Assembly: GCF_003072625.1 (NCBI RefSeq)
Contig: NZ_CP027805.1
Span: 593,501 to 657,500, forward strand
Length of the DNA stretch: 64,000 bases
Direction: 5' to 3'
DNA from: Limosilactobacillus reuteri
GTDB lineage: Bacteria > Bacillota > Bacilli > Lactobacillales > Lactobacillaceae
Under the pieces are notes generated by a model. The model was not told the DNA's origin. It searched no databases and saw only the letters and a list, made by a program, of their open reading frames with translations. Position numbers and translations under genes: made by a program. This document shows, piece by piece, positions 48,356 to 56,111 of the stretch. Numbering within the stretch: position 1 is the stretch's first letter; each line of letters begins with the position of its first letter.

Positions 48356-48385
48356 AAAAAAGCTGAGAGATTTCTCAGCTTTTTT
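48356..48385. terminator. Bidirectional terminator between the YtxH gene and pepQ
   Basis: AAAAAAGCTGAGA pairs with TCTCAGCTTTTTT across a 4-base loop, symmetrical for both strands. Confidence 0.9.
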
Positions 48386-48388
48386 ATT

Positions 48389-49498
48389 TTAATGAGGGAA
48401 AGTTAGTAATTCTTTAGTTGTATGCGTAAATGGTTCGCAACCATCTTCTGTAATATGAACACAGTCTTCAATTCGGACGCCGGCAAAACCCGGAATATAA
48501 ATGCCAGGTTCAATGGAGAAGCACATTCCGGGTTCAAGAACTAGTTGATTTCCTTCCATGATTGATGGAAATTCGTGTTCACTGCTGCCCATTCCGTGCC
48601 CAAGACGGTGAATAAAGTATTCGCCATAACCGGCTGCAGTAATAATATCACGAGCGATCTTATCTAATTCTTCAGCAGTCATTCCCGGCTTCGCAGCATT
48701 TTGAGCGGCCAATTGAGCCTCTAAACATACTTTGTAGATGTCTTTTTGTTTGTCATTTAACTTTCCGACAGCCACTGTTCGGGAAGCATCGCTAATATAG
48801 CCATCAACAATTGTTCCTAAGTCAAAGAGGACGAGCTGATTATTTTGGATCTTATTACTGGAGGTAGCTCCATGAGGTTCGGCAGCATGAGGACCTGCTT
48901 GAACTAGGGTATCAAAACTCATTTTATTAATCCCGTGTTGTTTAAGAGCGTATTCTAAATCGGCAGCAACTTCTTGTTCTGTTTTACCAATTTGAATTGA
49001 TTCGAATCCTACTTTAAAAGCGAAATCAGCCCATTTCCCTGCTTCATTTAACTTAGCAATCTCATCATCGCTTTTAATCATTCGCATTTTTGCTATTAAA
49101 GGAGAGAGATCAGTATTAAAATGGGCATTGGGGAGGACTTCTTCTAAGGCACGAAGACGGTCAACAGTTAGTGATTCTCCCTCAATTCCCCAGTTAATTG
49201 GTGAACCAGCGTGATTTTTGATATGTTCAGCAATAAGCTCAAAAGGTTTTTCGTGATCTAAATACCCATATACCGGATATTTCCAACCGGTATTCTTTAT
49301 TGCTTCTACTTCAAGAGCTGGTGCAAACAGAAATGGCTCACTGTCGGCAAAAAGGACTAGTGCTAATACCCGTTCTACTGGATCGCTGTAGAAACCAGTT
49401 AGGTAATTAATGGTCATCGGATCACTAATATAAGCAGCATCTAATCCTTTTTCAGCAAGAGCGCTTTGTAATTGATTAAGTTTTGTCACTGCATTCAC
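48389..49498 (-). CDS. pepQ: Xaa-Pro dipeptidase
   Basis: The 369-residue M24 metallopeptidase has metal ligands in DLGTIVDGYISDASRT, HRLGHGMG, EPGMCFSIEPG and VRIEDCV. The N-terminal domain fits PepQ. It cleaves X-Pro dipeptides from casein or other peptides. AGGAAGTG precedes the ATG. It is divergent from ccpA, the classic arrangement in lactobacilli, where CcpA controls pepQ. Confidence 0.93.
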   Translation of the reverse strand: MNAVTKLNQLQSALAEKGLDAAYISDPMTINYLTGFYSDPVERVLALVLFADSEPFLFAPALEVEAIKNTGWKYPVYGYLDHEKPFELIAEHIKNHAGSPINWGIEGESLTVDRLRALEEVLPNAHFNTDLSPLIAKMRMIKSDDEIAKLNEAGKWADFAFKVGFESIQIGKTEQEVAADLEYALKQHGINKMSFDTLVQAGPHAAEPHGATSSNKIQNNQLVLFDLGTIVDGYISDASRTVAVGKLNDKQKDIYKVCLEAQLAAQNAAKPGMTAEELDKIARDIITAAGYGEYFIHRLGHGMGSSEHEFPSIMEGNQLVLEPGMCFSIEPGIYIPGFAGVRIEDCVHITEDGCEPFTHTTKELLTFPH

Positions 49499-49519
49499 TT
49501 CCTAAAAAAGATTGCGAAT

Positions 49520-49528
49520 ATTATAACA
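49520..49528 (-). promoter_or_regulatory. Extended -10 promoter for pepQ
   Basis: On the minus strand TGTTATAAT is a TGn-extended consensus -10, 22 bases before the pepQ ATG. Confidence 0.55.
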
Positions 49529-49563
49529 TATTGTTATGAAAGTAAAAAAATAATGAAGAACGT

Positions 49564-49592
49564 TTGCTAATTAAAACTAAATCTGCTATATT
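49564..49592 (+). promoter_or_regulatory. ccpA promoter
   Basis: TTGCTA (49564-49569), a 17-base spacer and TATATT (49587-49592) with a preceding TG. A GAACGTTTGC overlapping the -35 has a partial likeness to a cre site but misses several consensus positions. Confidence 0.6.
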
Positions 49593-49649
49593 AACTAGGT
49601 TATGAAAAAATATGAAAACAGATTATACCAATAAAGAAAGGGCTATCTT

Positions 49650-50660
49650 ATGAAAAAACAATCAGTAACAATTTATACGGTTGCCCGAGAAGCTCGTGTC
49701 TCAATGGCCACTGTTTCACGGGTAGTAAATGGCAATCCAAATGTAAAACCAGAAACTAGACAAAAAGTTTTAGATGTGATTAAGCAGCTTAATTATCGTC
49801 CTAATGCAGTTGCACGGGGATTAGCTTCTAAAAAGACAACGACTGTCGGGGTAGTTATTCCTAATATAACAGATCCATACTTTGCGGAATTAGCATTGGG
49901 GATTGATGATGTTGCTTCAATGTATAAGTACAATATTATTTTAACTAATTCTGATTCTGATGATGAAAAGATTATAAAAGTGGTACGGAGCTTGCTTGCT
50001 AAACAGGTTGATGGACTTATTTTTATGGGTCATGATGTTTCTGATGATCTGCGAAATGAATTTGAAAGCACAAATACACCAGTTGTAGTAGCTGGTTCTG
50101 TTGTTAATGATGATGCTTTACCAAGCGTTCGGATTAACTACCAAGCAGCCGCTAAGGAAGCGACAGAATTTCTACTAAAGCATGGTGATCAACAAGTTGC
50201 CTATATTACTGGTCCATTACGATACTCAATTAATGGTAAAGACCGACTCAATGGATATAAAGAAGCATTGGCAAATAATAATGTGGCATTTAATGAATCA
50301 TTAGTAATTGAAACGGACGGATCTTATCAAGCAGGATATGCAAAGGCACAAGAAGTTATCGAAAAGGGCTTAAAGGCTGCTTATGTAACAGATGATAGTT
50401 TAGCTGCTGGGCTCTTAAATGGGCTTACAGATGCTGGTATTAGCGTTCCAGCTGATTTTGAACTAATTTCTTCCAATGACACTAATTATACAAAGGTTGT
50501 CCGGCCAACAATCACTTCAATCACTCAACCCCTTTATGATCTTGGTGCTATTTCAATGCGGTTGTTGACAAAATTAATGGATGGCGATGACAGCAATGAT
50601 GATGAAAAGAATGTTATTTTAGATCATGGCTTTGTTGAACGCCAATCAACTCGTAAGTAG
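49650..50660 (+). CDS. ccpA: Catabolite control protein A
   Basis: The 336-residue LacI-family regulator has the helix-turn-helix TVAREARVSMATVSRVVNG, the hinge helix NAVARGLASK and a periplasmic-binding-like sensor domain. With HPr-Ser-P it binds cre sites and controls carbon catabolite repression. AAAGAAAGGG precedes ATG 49650. A membrane protein gene follows at 13 bases. Confidence 0.95.
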   Translation: MKKQSVTIYTVAREARVSMATVSRVVNGNPNVKPETRQKVLDVIKQLNYRPNAVARGLASKKTTTVGVVIPNITDPYFAELALGIDDVASMYKYNIILTNSDSDDEKIIKVVRSLLAKQVDGLIFMGHDVSDDLRNEFESTNTPVVVAGSVVNDDALPSVRINYQAAAKEATEFLLKHGDQQVAYITGPLRYSINGKDRLNGYKEALANNNVAFNESLVIETDGSYQAGYAKAQEVIEKGLKAAYVTDDSLAAGLLNGLTDAGISVPADFELISSNDTNYTKVVRPTITSITQPLYDLGAISMRLLTKLMDGDDSNDDEKNVILDHGFVERQSTRK

Positions 50661-50673
50661 GTTGTGATTTGTT

Positions 50674-51519
50674 GTGACAACCCGAAGTGAATTGCGAGCA
50701 CAACGACAAGAAAAAGTTGAGAAGCCAATAGAAGAAACACCGAAAAAGCGTCATTTTCTATACTGCTTATGGGGTGTAATTTGTGTGACTTTACTCGGGC
50801 TAACATTACTAATTAATTCGACACTCTTAAATGTTAACTTTGTAAAAAAAGAAGTTACAAGTTCGTCGCTTGAATCAGTTATGTTAAGTCAGGTTAACAG
50901 TAGTCTAACTCAGTATGGGATTTCAACTTCTGTCTTAAAGAAAAGTGATACTGATAAGCTAATTAACCAGGCGATTGATCAAGTATATGCAGGTGAAAAA
51001 ATTAATCTTGACCTATCACCTATAGTTAATAATGTGGGCACGTCTGTTAATTCCCAATTAGCTCAATATGGTTTGTCGACGTCCATGTTACCAGCAGGCA
51101 GTTCTTCAGCAATTGCTGGTAACATTAATTCGATGGTTAACAGTCAGTTAAATACTCCTGAAGTTGCACAGTTGATTAATGGGATTAAAATTGCTAAAAC
51201 GGTTGTCAATATTATTTTAGTGATTTCAATTATTAGTCTCGTTCTATTGATCCTTAAGGGGTTATGGCAGCACCACTTAATTGGTAGTTTTAGGTGGATT
51301 TGTTTGTGGGGAACTGTTTTATATACAGGAATCGTTATGACTATTCATGCGATTGCCCTTCAAATGGGAGCAGGACAACCAGACATAAGCCCCTTTATTT
51401 CCCAGGTTGCCAATGATTTTCAGCAGACTGGATTTCATGGTTCAATGATGCTGATTGTCATTAGTATTGTGTTATTTATTCTGCAATTTGTAAAACGAAA
51501 ATGGCAACCTCGCCAATAA
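50674..51519 (+). CDS. Membrane protein of unknown function with an internal duplication
   Basis: The 281-residue protein has one membrane helix near residues 28-48, an outside part, and three helices at about 168-190, 208-228 and 248-268. I do not recognise the family. The outside part repeats itself: LTQYGISTSVL near 90 and LAQYGLSTSML near 129, both after a VNS(S/Q)L run. The start is GTG 50674. A Ser/Asn-rich face suggests a cell-envelope role. It is probably co-transcribed with ccpA (13-base gap). Confidence 0.75.
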   Translation: MTTRSELRAQRQEKVEKPIEETPKKRHFLYCLWGVICVTLLGLTLLINSTLLNVNFVKKEVTSSSLESVMLSQVNSSLTQYGISTSVLKKSDTDKLINQAIDQVYAGEKINLDLSPIVNNVGTSVNSQLAQYGLSTSMLPAGSSSAIAGNINSMVNSQLNTPEVAQLINGIKIAKTVVNIILVISIISLVLLILKGLWQHHLIGSFRWICLWGTVLYTGIVMTIHAIALQMGAGQPDISPFISQVANDFQQTGFHGSMMLIVISIVLFILQFVKRKWQPRQ

Positions 51520-51593
51520 CCTTGAATTAACGATGAATATTTGCTAAAATTTATCTGTTTGTATTACATTAATAAAGAAAAGAGGAGTCAGTA

Positions 51594-52340
51594 ATGTCAG
51601 GACATTCAAAATGGCATAACATTCAGGGACGTAAGAACGCCCAAGATGCTAAGCGTGGTAAGATTTTCCAAAAGATTTCACGTGACTTGTACCAAGCAGC
51701 TAAAGCAGGTGATCCTGATCCAGCGAACAACGCTCAATTACGGCTTGTAATCGATAAGGCACACGCGGCCAACATGCCTAAGAAAAATATTGACCGTGCT
51801 ATTGCTAAAGCTTCAGGTATTGGTGGAGCTAAGTTCGAAGAAGTTACTTATGAAGGTTATGGACCAGGTGGGGTAGCAGTAATGGTTTCTGCTCTTACTG
51901 ATAACAAGAACCGGACTGCATCTGCTGTTCGTTCAGCATTTAGTCACTCTGGCGGTTCATTAGGTGCTAGCGGATCAGTTTCATACATGTTCGACCGTAA
52001 AGGATTAATCGAAATTCTTCGTGATAACCTTGATAAGAGCGAAGATGATATGTTAATGGACGCTTTAGATGCTGGAGCTGAAGATATGAAGGCAACTGAA
52101 GAAAAGTTCCAAATCTTCACTGACCCAAGTAGCATGACAGATGTTCGTGATGCTCTTCAAGAACAAGGCTACGAATTAGATACTGCTGAAGTTACCATGA
52201 TCCCTCAAAACCGGACAGAGGTACCTGCAGATAAGGCAAAGCAATACCGTCATTTGATTGATGAATTAACAGAAAACGATGATGTTGCTGATATTTACGA
52301 AACTGGTATTTTACCAGACGAAGATGACGATGAAGAATAA
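51594..52340 (+). CDS. yebC: YebC/PmpR family regulator
   Basis: The 248-residue protein begins [20 protein letters not shown], the signature of the family, and has [15 protein letters not shown] and [10 protein letters not shown]. Family members act as transcriptional regulators, and YebC/YeeI types also help ribosomes through proline stretches. AAGAGGAG precedes the ATG. In Firmicutes it commonly precedes comG, as here. A strong terminator separates them. Confidence 0.93.
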   Translation: MSGHSKWHNIQGRKNAQDAKRGKIFQKISRDLYQAAKAGDPDPANNAQLRLVIDKAHAANMPKKNIDRAIAKASGIGGAKFEEVTYEGYGPGGVAVMVSALTDNKNRTASAVRSAFSHSGGSLGASGSVSYMFDRKGLIEILRDNLDKSEDDMLMDALDAGAEDMKATEEKFQIFTDPSSMTDVRDALQEQGYELDTAEVTMIPQNRTEVPADKAKQYRHLIDELTENDDVADIYETGILPDEDDDEE

Positions 52341-52359
52341 TTCAATCATTGTTATTAAT

Positions 52360-52396
52360 AGGTTAAAAAGCAAAACGCTTTTTAACCTCTTTTTTT
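52360..52396 (+). terminator. Rho-independent terminator after yebC
   Basis: AGGTTAAAAAGC pairs with GCTTTTTAACCT, loop AAAAC, followed by CTTTTTTT. Confidence 0.9.
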
Positions 52397-52411
52397 AGTT
52401 TTAAATTTTTT

Positions 52412-52448
52412 AGTGCATTTTTAGAATTTATCCGTATTTAAATAATAG
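52412..52448 (+). promoter_or_regulatory. Putative competence-sigma promoter upstream of comGA
   Basis: AGTG at 52412, then 20 bases from its A to CCGTATTTAAATAATAG at 52432. The same blocks at identical spacing lie upstream of radC and cinA. The CCG is 29 bases before the comGA ATG. The element lies directly after the yebC terminator, so it is the only visible promoter candidate for the whole comG operon. Confidence 0.65.
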
Positions 52449-52460
52449 GGAGGTTAAAAT

Positions 52461-53438
52461 ATGCCGAGTTTTGAAGAAGAATTAACAAGAATGATTCGCA
52501 AGCAACCGAGTGACCTATACATCTTACCTTATGATAGGTATTATCAATTATCCTTAGCGATAAAGGGGACTCTATTACCTTTTAAACAGGTTACGCGTGA
52601 CTATGGTCAACGTTTTATCTCATACTTAAAATATTGCGCCAATATGGCAGTTAGTGAGCATCGACGACCCCAGCTAGGCGCTTTTAAATTTACTTATGCT
52701 CACCAAAAGATCAATTTACGCTTATCAAGTGTTGGTGATTATCAAGGGAGGGAATCACTAGTTATTCGCTTTATATATCCTCTTAATGATATTAGGTTTA
52801 ATTTTTTAGTTCCTCATCAGTGGGAAAGATTACAGAAATACCGTCAACAACGAGGTTTAATTCTTTTTGCCGGGCCAATGGGGGCTGGTAAAACAACTAC
52901 CATGTATCAGCTTGCTCGACAACTATTGCCGAAACAAATTGTATTAACAATTGAAGACCCCGTAGAAATTGATCATCCGGGATTTATCCAATTGCAAGTA
53001 AATGAATTAGCGGGGATGAACTATGAAAGTTTATTAAAATTGGGATTACGGCATCGCCCAGATGTATTTATCATTGGAGAAATTCGTGATTCACAGACAG
53101 CAGCTATGTCTGTCCAAGCCGCATTAAGTGGTCACTTAATTTTGGGAACTATCCATGCTCGAAATGCTTATGGAGTTGTTTCTCGCCTTCAACAATTAGG
53201 GATAGATTCTTATTACCTTCAGCAAGTATTAACAGCGGTATCTTATCAGCGTTTAATTCCGTTGGTGAATGGAGAACAAGCCATCTTATGTGACCTGTTA
53301 AATCGGCATCAATTTAGTGATTTGCTCAATGGCACCAAGAAAGGAGGAATGTCTGATGAATGGGCAAAGGCTCTTCAGCAGGCTGTGGAAAATGGAGAAA
53401 TTACGGAGAATACTGCACGTCAATACCAACAAGGTTAA
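52461..53438 (+). CDS. comGA: Competence pseudopilus assembly ATPase ComGA
   Basis: The 325-residue type II secretion/pilus ATPase has Walker A FAGPMGAGKTTTMYQL near residue 138, the Asp box TIEDPVE, Walker B IIGEIRD and HIS-box-like GTIHARNA. It powers assembly of the DNA-uptake pilus. GGGAGG precedes the ATG. comGB begins inside its end, with an AAGGAGG also within the comGA frame. Confidence 0.94.
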   Translation: MPSFEEELTRMIRKQPSDLYILPYDRYYQLSLAIKGTLLPFKQVTRDYGQRFISYLKYCANMAVSEHRRPQLGAFKFTYAHQKINLRLSSVGDYQGRESLVIRFIYPLNDIRFNFLVPHQWERLQKYRQQRGLILFAGPMGAGKTTTMYQLARQLLPKQIVLTIEDPVEIDHPGFIQLQVNELAGMNYESLLKLGLRHRPDVFIIGEIRDSQTAAMSVQAALSGHLILGTIHARNAYGVVSRLQQLGIDSYYLQQVLTAVSYQRLIPLVNGEQAILCDLLNRHQFSDLLNGTKKGGMSDEWAKALQQAVENGEITENTARQYQQG

Positions 53439-54427
53439 ATTCAATCATCAGCAACAAGCAGATTTTTTCCTTTTATTAGCAGATTTATTAAGTGTTGGCT
53501 TTTCTGTCAAAGAAGCACTTGGTTTTATCAAGGCTGTCAATCCGAAGCTAGCCCCTTGGATTGCTTCTATAGATAAACGAATGCAAAAGGGAGCGAGTTT
53601 TTCCCAGAGCCTACAGCAAGAAGTAAAAGACGATTTGTTTTATCAATTACTATTAGCAGAAAAGCATGGTAATTTAACAAAAACATTGAGTGAAGTAGGA
53701 AAGATACTTACAGCACGAGAACAGCAACGAAAAAAAATTATTTAGTCTCTTGCAATATCCGCTAATTCTTTTAGGGATGTTAGGGGTGGTGATTTGTGGA
53801 TTAATTTTGTTTGTTTTTCCAGAATTGAAGGTCTGGCAAGGCGAGAGGCAAACTTTGCCGCTGATTCACATGATTACGTTAGGAGCAACTTATCTTTTTA
53901 CCGTTATCTTTATTAGCGCTGTATTTCAGGGGCTAAGATGGCATCAAATGAATAAGGAACAACGGCTAATTAAGATCTGTACAATACCAATAATCGGTAA
54001 ATGCTATTGTTATTATTTTCAATATTATTTAACTAGTATATTAGGATCAATGTTGCAACAAGGATTATCGTTGGCTGAAATTTGTGAAATTACCCAGAGC
54101 TTTGATAGAAAATCAATTCTTTATATTTTTGGTAACAAAATAATGACTACTATTCAACGTGATGGAGATATTTCAGAAGTGGTGGCTACTTACTCTTTTC
54201 TTCCTAATGAATTAATCGGTTTTATGAATAAGGGGGCGACCAGGGAAAATATGGGACGGGACTTAATTGTTTTCGCAAATTTAAAATTTAAGACCCTCAC
54301 AACTGCAATTGAACATTTATTGATTTTTGTTCAACCAGTTATTTTTATCATTATTGCAATCATAATTGTTATTTTATATCTTAGTATCTTATTGCCAATC
54401 TATCATTCATTCCAAGGAGTTTATTAA
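53356..54427 (+). pseudogene. comGB: Pilus polytopic membrane protein ComGB, frameshifted in a run of eight A
   Basis: The first frame runs from ATG 53356 (AAGGAGG 8 bases before) and ends at TAG 53743-53745. It shows ADFFLLLADLLSVGFSVKEAL and AEKHGNLTKTLSEVG, as in GspF/ComGB. The rest, with the remaining membrane segments and GFMNKGATRENMG, is open in another frame to 54427. Taking one A out of the run at 53730-53737 joins both as RKKLFSLLQYPLILLG and gives 356 residues, the normal size. ComGB is the inner-membrane platform for the pilus, so this break should stop uptake unless slippage restores the frame. The downstream comG genes are intact. Confidence 0.85.
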
Positions 54428-54738
54428 TGAAAATTTTAAAGAAAAAACAATCAGGCTTCACCTTGCTCGAAATGTCAATCGTCTTATTTATTATTAGCCT
54501 ACTAGTATTGATTATGCTGCCCAATCTCTCTCAACAGCGAAAGCATGCTAATAGTATCCATGGAAAAGCGATGACATCCGTAATTCAGACCCAAATCGAT
54601 GCATATGAAAATGAAAATGGAACTGATAATGTCAGTTTAGAAGAGTTGAATAAAGCAAATTACCTGACTGATGCGCAAGTCCAGCAGGCCCATCATGAAA
54701 AAATTGTAATTGTTGATGGAAAGGCGATTCAGCGATGA
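54427..54738 (+). CDS. comGC: Major pseudopilin ComGC
   Basis: The 103-residue prepilin has the cleavage motif SGFTLLEMSIVLFIISLLVL: Gly before the cut, Phe at +1 and Glu at +5. A small globular part follows. It is the main subunit of the competence pilus and is processed by ComC peptidase, which is not in this window. Its ATG sits on the last base of the comGB stop. Confidence 0.93.
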   Translation: MKILKKKQSGFTLLEMSIVLFIISLLVLIMLPNLSQQRKHANSIHGKAMTSVIQTQIDAYENENGTDNVSLEELNKANYLTDAQVQQAHHEKIVIVDGKAIQR

Positions 54739-55169
54739 ATTTTCGTGAAGAAGGGTTTACGTTTCTTGAAGCAATCATTGTTTTAGGGATAGCGGCCCTC
54801 CTTTTACTAATTACAATTCCAAATTTTACAAAAACGCGTCAAAAAATAGCTGAAGAACAATTTTGGCAATCATTGCGTCAAGATTGGCAGTGGGCGCAAT
54901 TAAAGTGTGAGAGTAAACATCAATTTGTTGTAATTCGCCACGACAAAAATAACGAAATGATTACTTTCCGCATAAATGATCAAACAAGAGAAACAAAAGA
55001 AATTCTTATTCCCTCGACACTGAATGTTGAGTGGTTTGGTGAACTTTATCTTACGCCAAATGGGTATACGCGTCCCTGTACCCAGCGTTTTAAATCATTA
55101 ATCGATGGCTGCTATTACTACATGAAGATTCAATTAGGATGGGGAGGATACCGAATTGAGAAACGCTAA
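54735..55169 (+). CDS. comGD: Minor pseudopilin ComGD
   Basis: The 144-residue protein has the prepilin motif EEGFTFLEAIIVLGIAALLL at the N-terminus, so the cut is after Gly and the +5 Glu is present. A GspH/ComGD-like beta region follows. It overlaps comGC by 4 bases and comGE by 14 bases, which supports coupled translation. Confidence 0.88.
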   Translation: MNFREEGFTFLEAIIVLGIAALLLLITIPNFTKTRQKIAEEQFWQSLRQDWQWAQLKCESKHQFVVIRHDKNNEMITFRINDQTRETKEILIPSTLNVEWFGELYLTPNGYTRPCTQRFKSLIDGCYYYMKIQLGWGGYRIEKR

Positions 55170-55446
55170 AGCAAAGGCATTTATGATGGCAGATAGTTTA
55201 ATTAGTTTACTTGTTGTAGCAATGGGGATAAATTTATTTTTTATTTGCGAAAAACAATTGTGGTTACAAAATAGAAATCTTCAGCTAAAAATGGCCGCAA
55301 CGAGGTTAGGGAAAGAGGATAGTGATTTATATGCAGTAAAAAAGCAACCTGTTATTTTAAGCCATGGTGATTTAACCGCAAAAGCAACGGTCCAAAGGGT
55401 GGTTGTTTATAATAATGAGCGATGCCTTTGTCGGGTTGAAAAATGA
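55156..55446 (+). CDS. comGE: Minor pseudopilin ComGE-like protein
   Basis: The 96-residue protein has an N-terminal helix with MMADSLISLLVVAMGINLFF. The prepilin site is degenerate: Ala and Met stand where Gly-Phe would be, with Ser-Leu in place of the Leu-Glu. The start is TTG 55156. The placement between comGD and comGF supports ComGE, although the sequence alone is weak, as is normal for this fast-evolving subunit. Confidence 0.7.
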   Translation: MRNAKAKAFMMADSLISLLVVAMGINLFFICEKQLWLQNRNLQLKMAATRLGKEDSDLYAVKKQPVILSHGDLTAKATVQRVVVYNNERCLCRVEK

Positions 55447-55874
55447 AGAAGGGGGCCTTTACTTTAGTAGAAGCGACTTGCGCATTAATTATTTCTTCAT
55501 TAGTGATTATCAATATAAGTTTAGTTACTACTAGCGTGAGACAAGTAGGTAAAATGAATTTAGAATCAACGATTACTTGGCATTTGTTTTTACGGGAATT
55601 AGAATCGGTTAATCATCGTTTTGAATTAATGGAGGTTCGTGATAATTGGTTATTGCTATTTAGTCAGACAACTGATCAAAAGTATGAATTAAGAGAAAAC
55701 CATGCTCTATACCTAACGTGTCAAAATAAAGGTGGTTATATGCCATTGTTAGATAACATTAAGAATCATGAATGCTCGTTTAAGCAACTTGATTCCCGAC
55801 GCGTATTGATTAAAGTGACAAGGAAGGATGGAGAGAAAGCAAGTGCAATTGTTAAATTTTATCCACCAAAATAA
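55443..55874 (+). CDS. comGF: Minor pseudopilin ComGF
   Basis: The 143-residue protein begins KKGAFTLVEATCALIISSLV, a prepilin motif with Gly-Ala before Phe-Thr-Leu-Val-Glu. The ComGF C-terminal domain follows, with LFLRELESV and YELRENHALYLTC. It overlaps comGE by 4 bases and comGG by 47 bases. Confidence 0.85.
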   Translation: MKKGAFTLVEATCALIISSLVIINISLVTTSVRQVGKMNLESTITWHLFLRELESVNHRFELMEVRDNWLLLFSQTTDQKYELRENHALYLTCQNKGGYMPLLDNIKNHECSFKQLDSRRVLIKVTRKDGEKASAIVKFYPPK

Positions 55875-56034
55875 AAAAGAGGGTTCTATTTTATTTGTAA
55901 GTATTGCCGTCCTACTTATAATTAGTTCAGTTTTATTGTTTCAATATCGATATTATCAGAATTATCAGGAAATGGGACGAGACCTTTGTTCAATTTATAT
56001 TGATAAAATAAAAGATAATCTAAGAGGTCAATGA
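55828..56034 (+). CDS. comGG: Short minor pseudopilin-position protein (ComGG-like)
   Basis: The 68-residue protein has one membrane helix near residues 20-42, preceded by HQNKKEGSILF. It sits where comGG lies. The sequence is too short and variable to prove family membership, and normal ComGG proteins are longer. The ATG 55828 is behind AAGGA. A GTG at 55843 with GGAG is also possible. Confidence 0.6.
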   Translation: MERKQVQLLNFIHQNKKEGSILFVSIAVLLIISSVLLFQYRYYQNYQEMGRDLCSIYIDKIKDNLRGQ

Positions 56035-56111
56035 GAGTGTTATCTTGAATTTGCTAGGAATAATAGTTAAACTAATAAAGTAATGATTGTATTATTTGGA
56101 GGCGACTAGCA

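Noticed and set aside
49555..49575. A cre site at the ccpA promoter
   Set aside because: GAACGTTTGC matches only about 8 of 14 cre positions, so I mention it at the promoter but do not call it.
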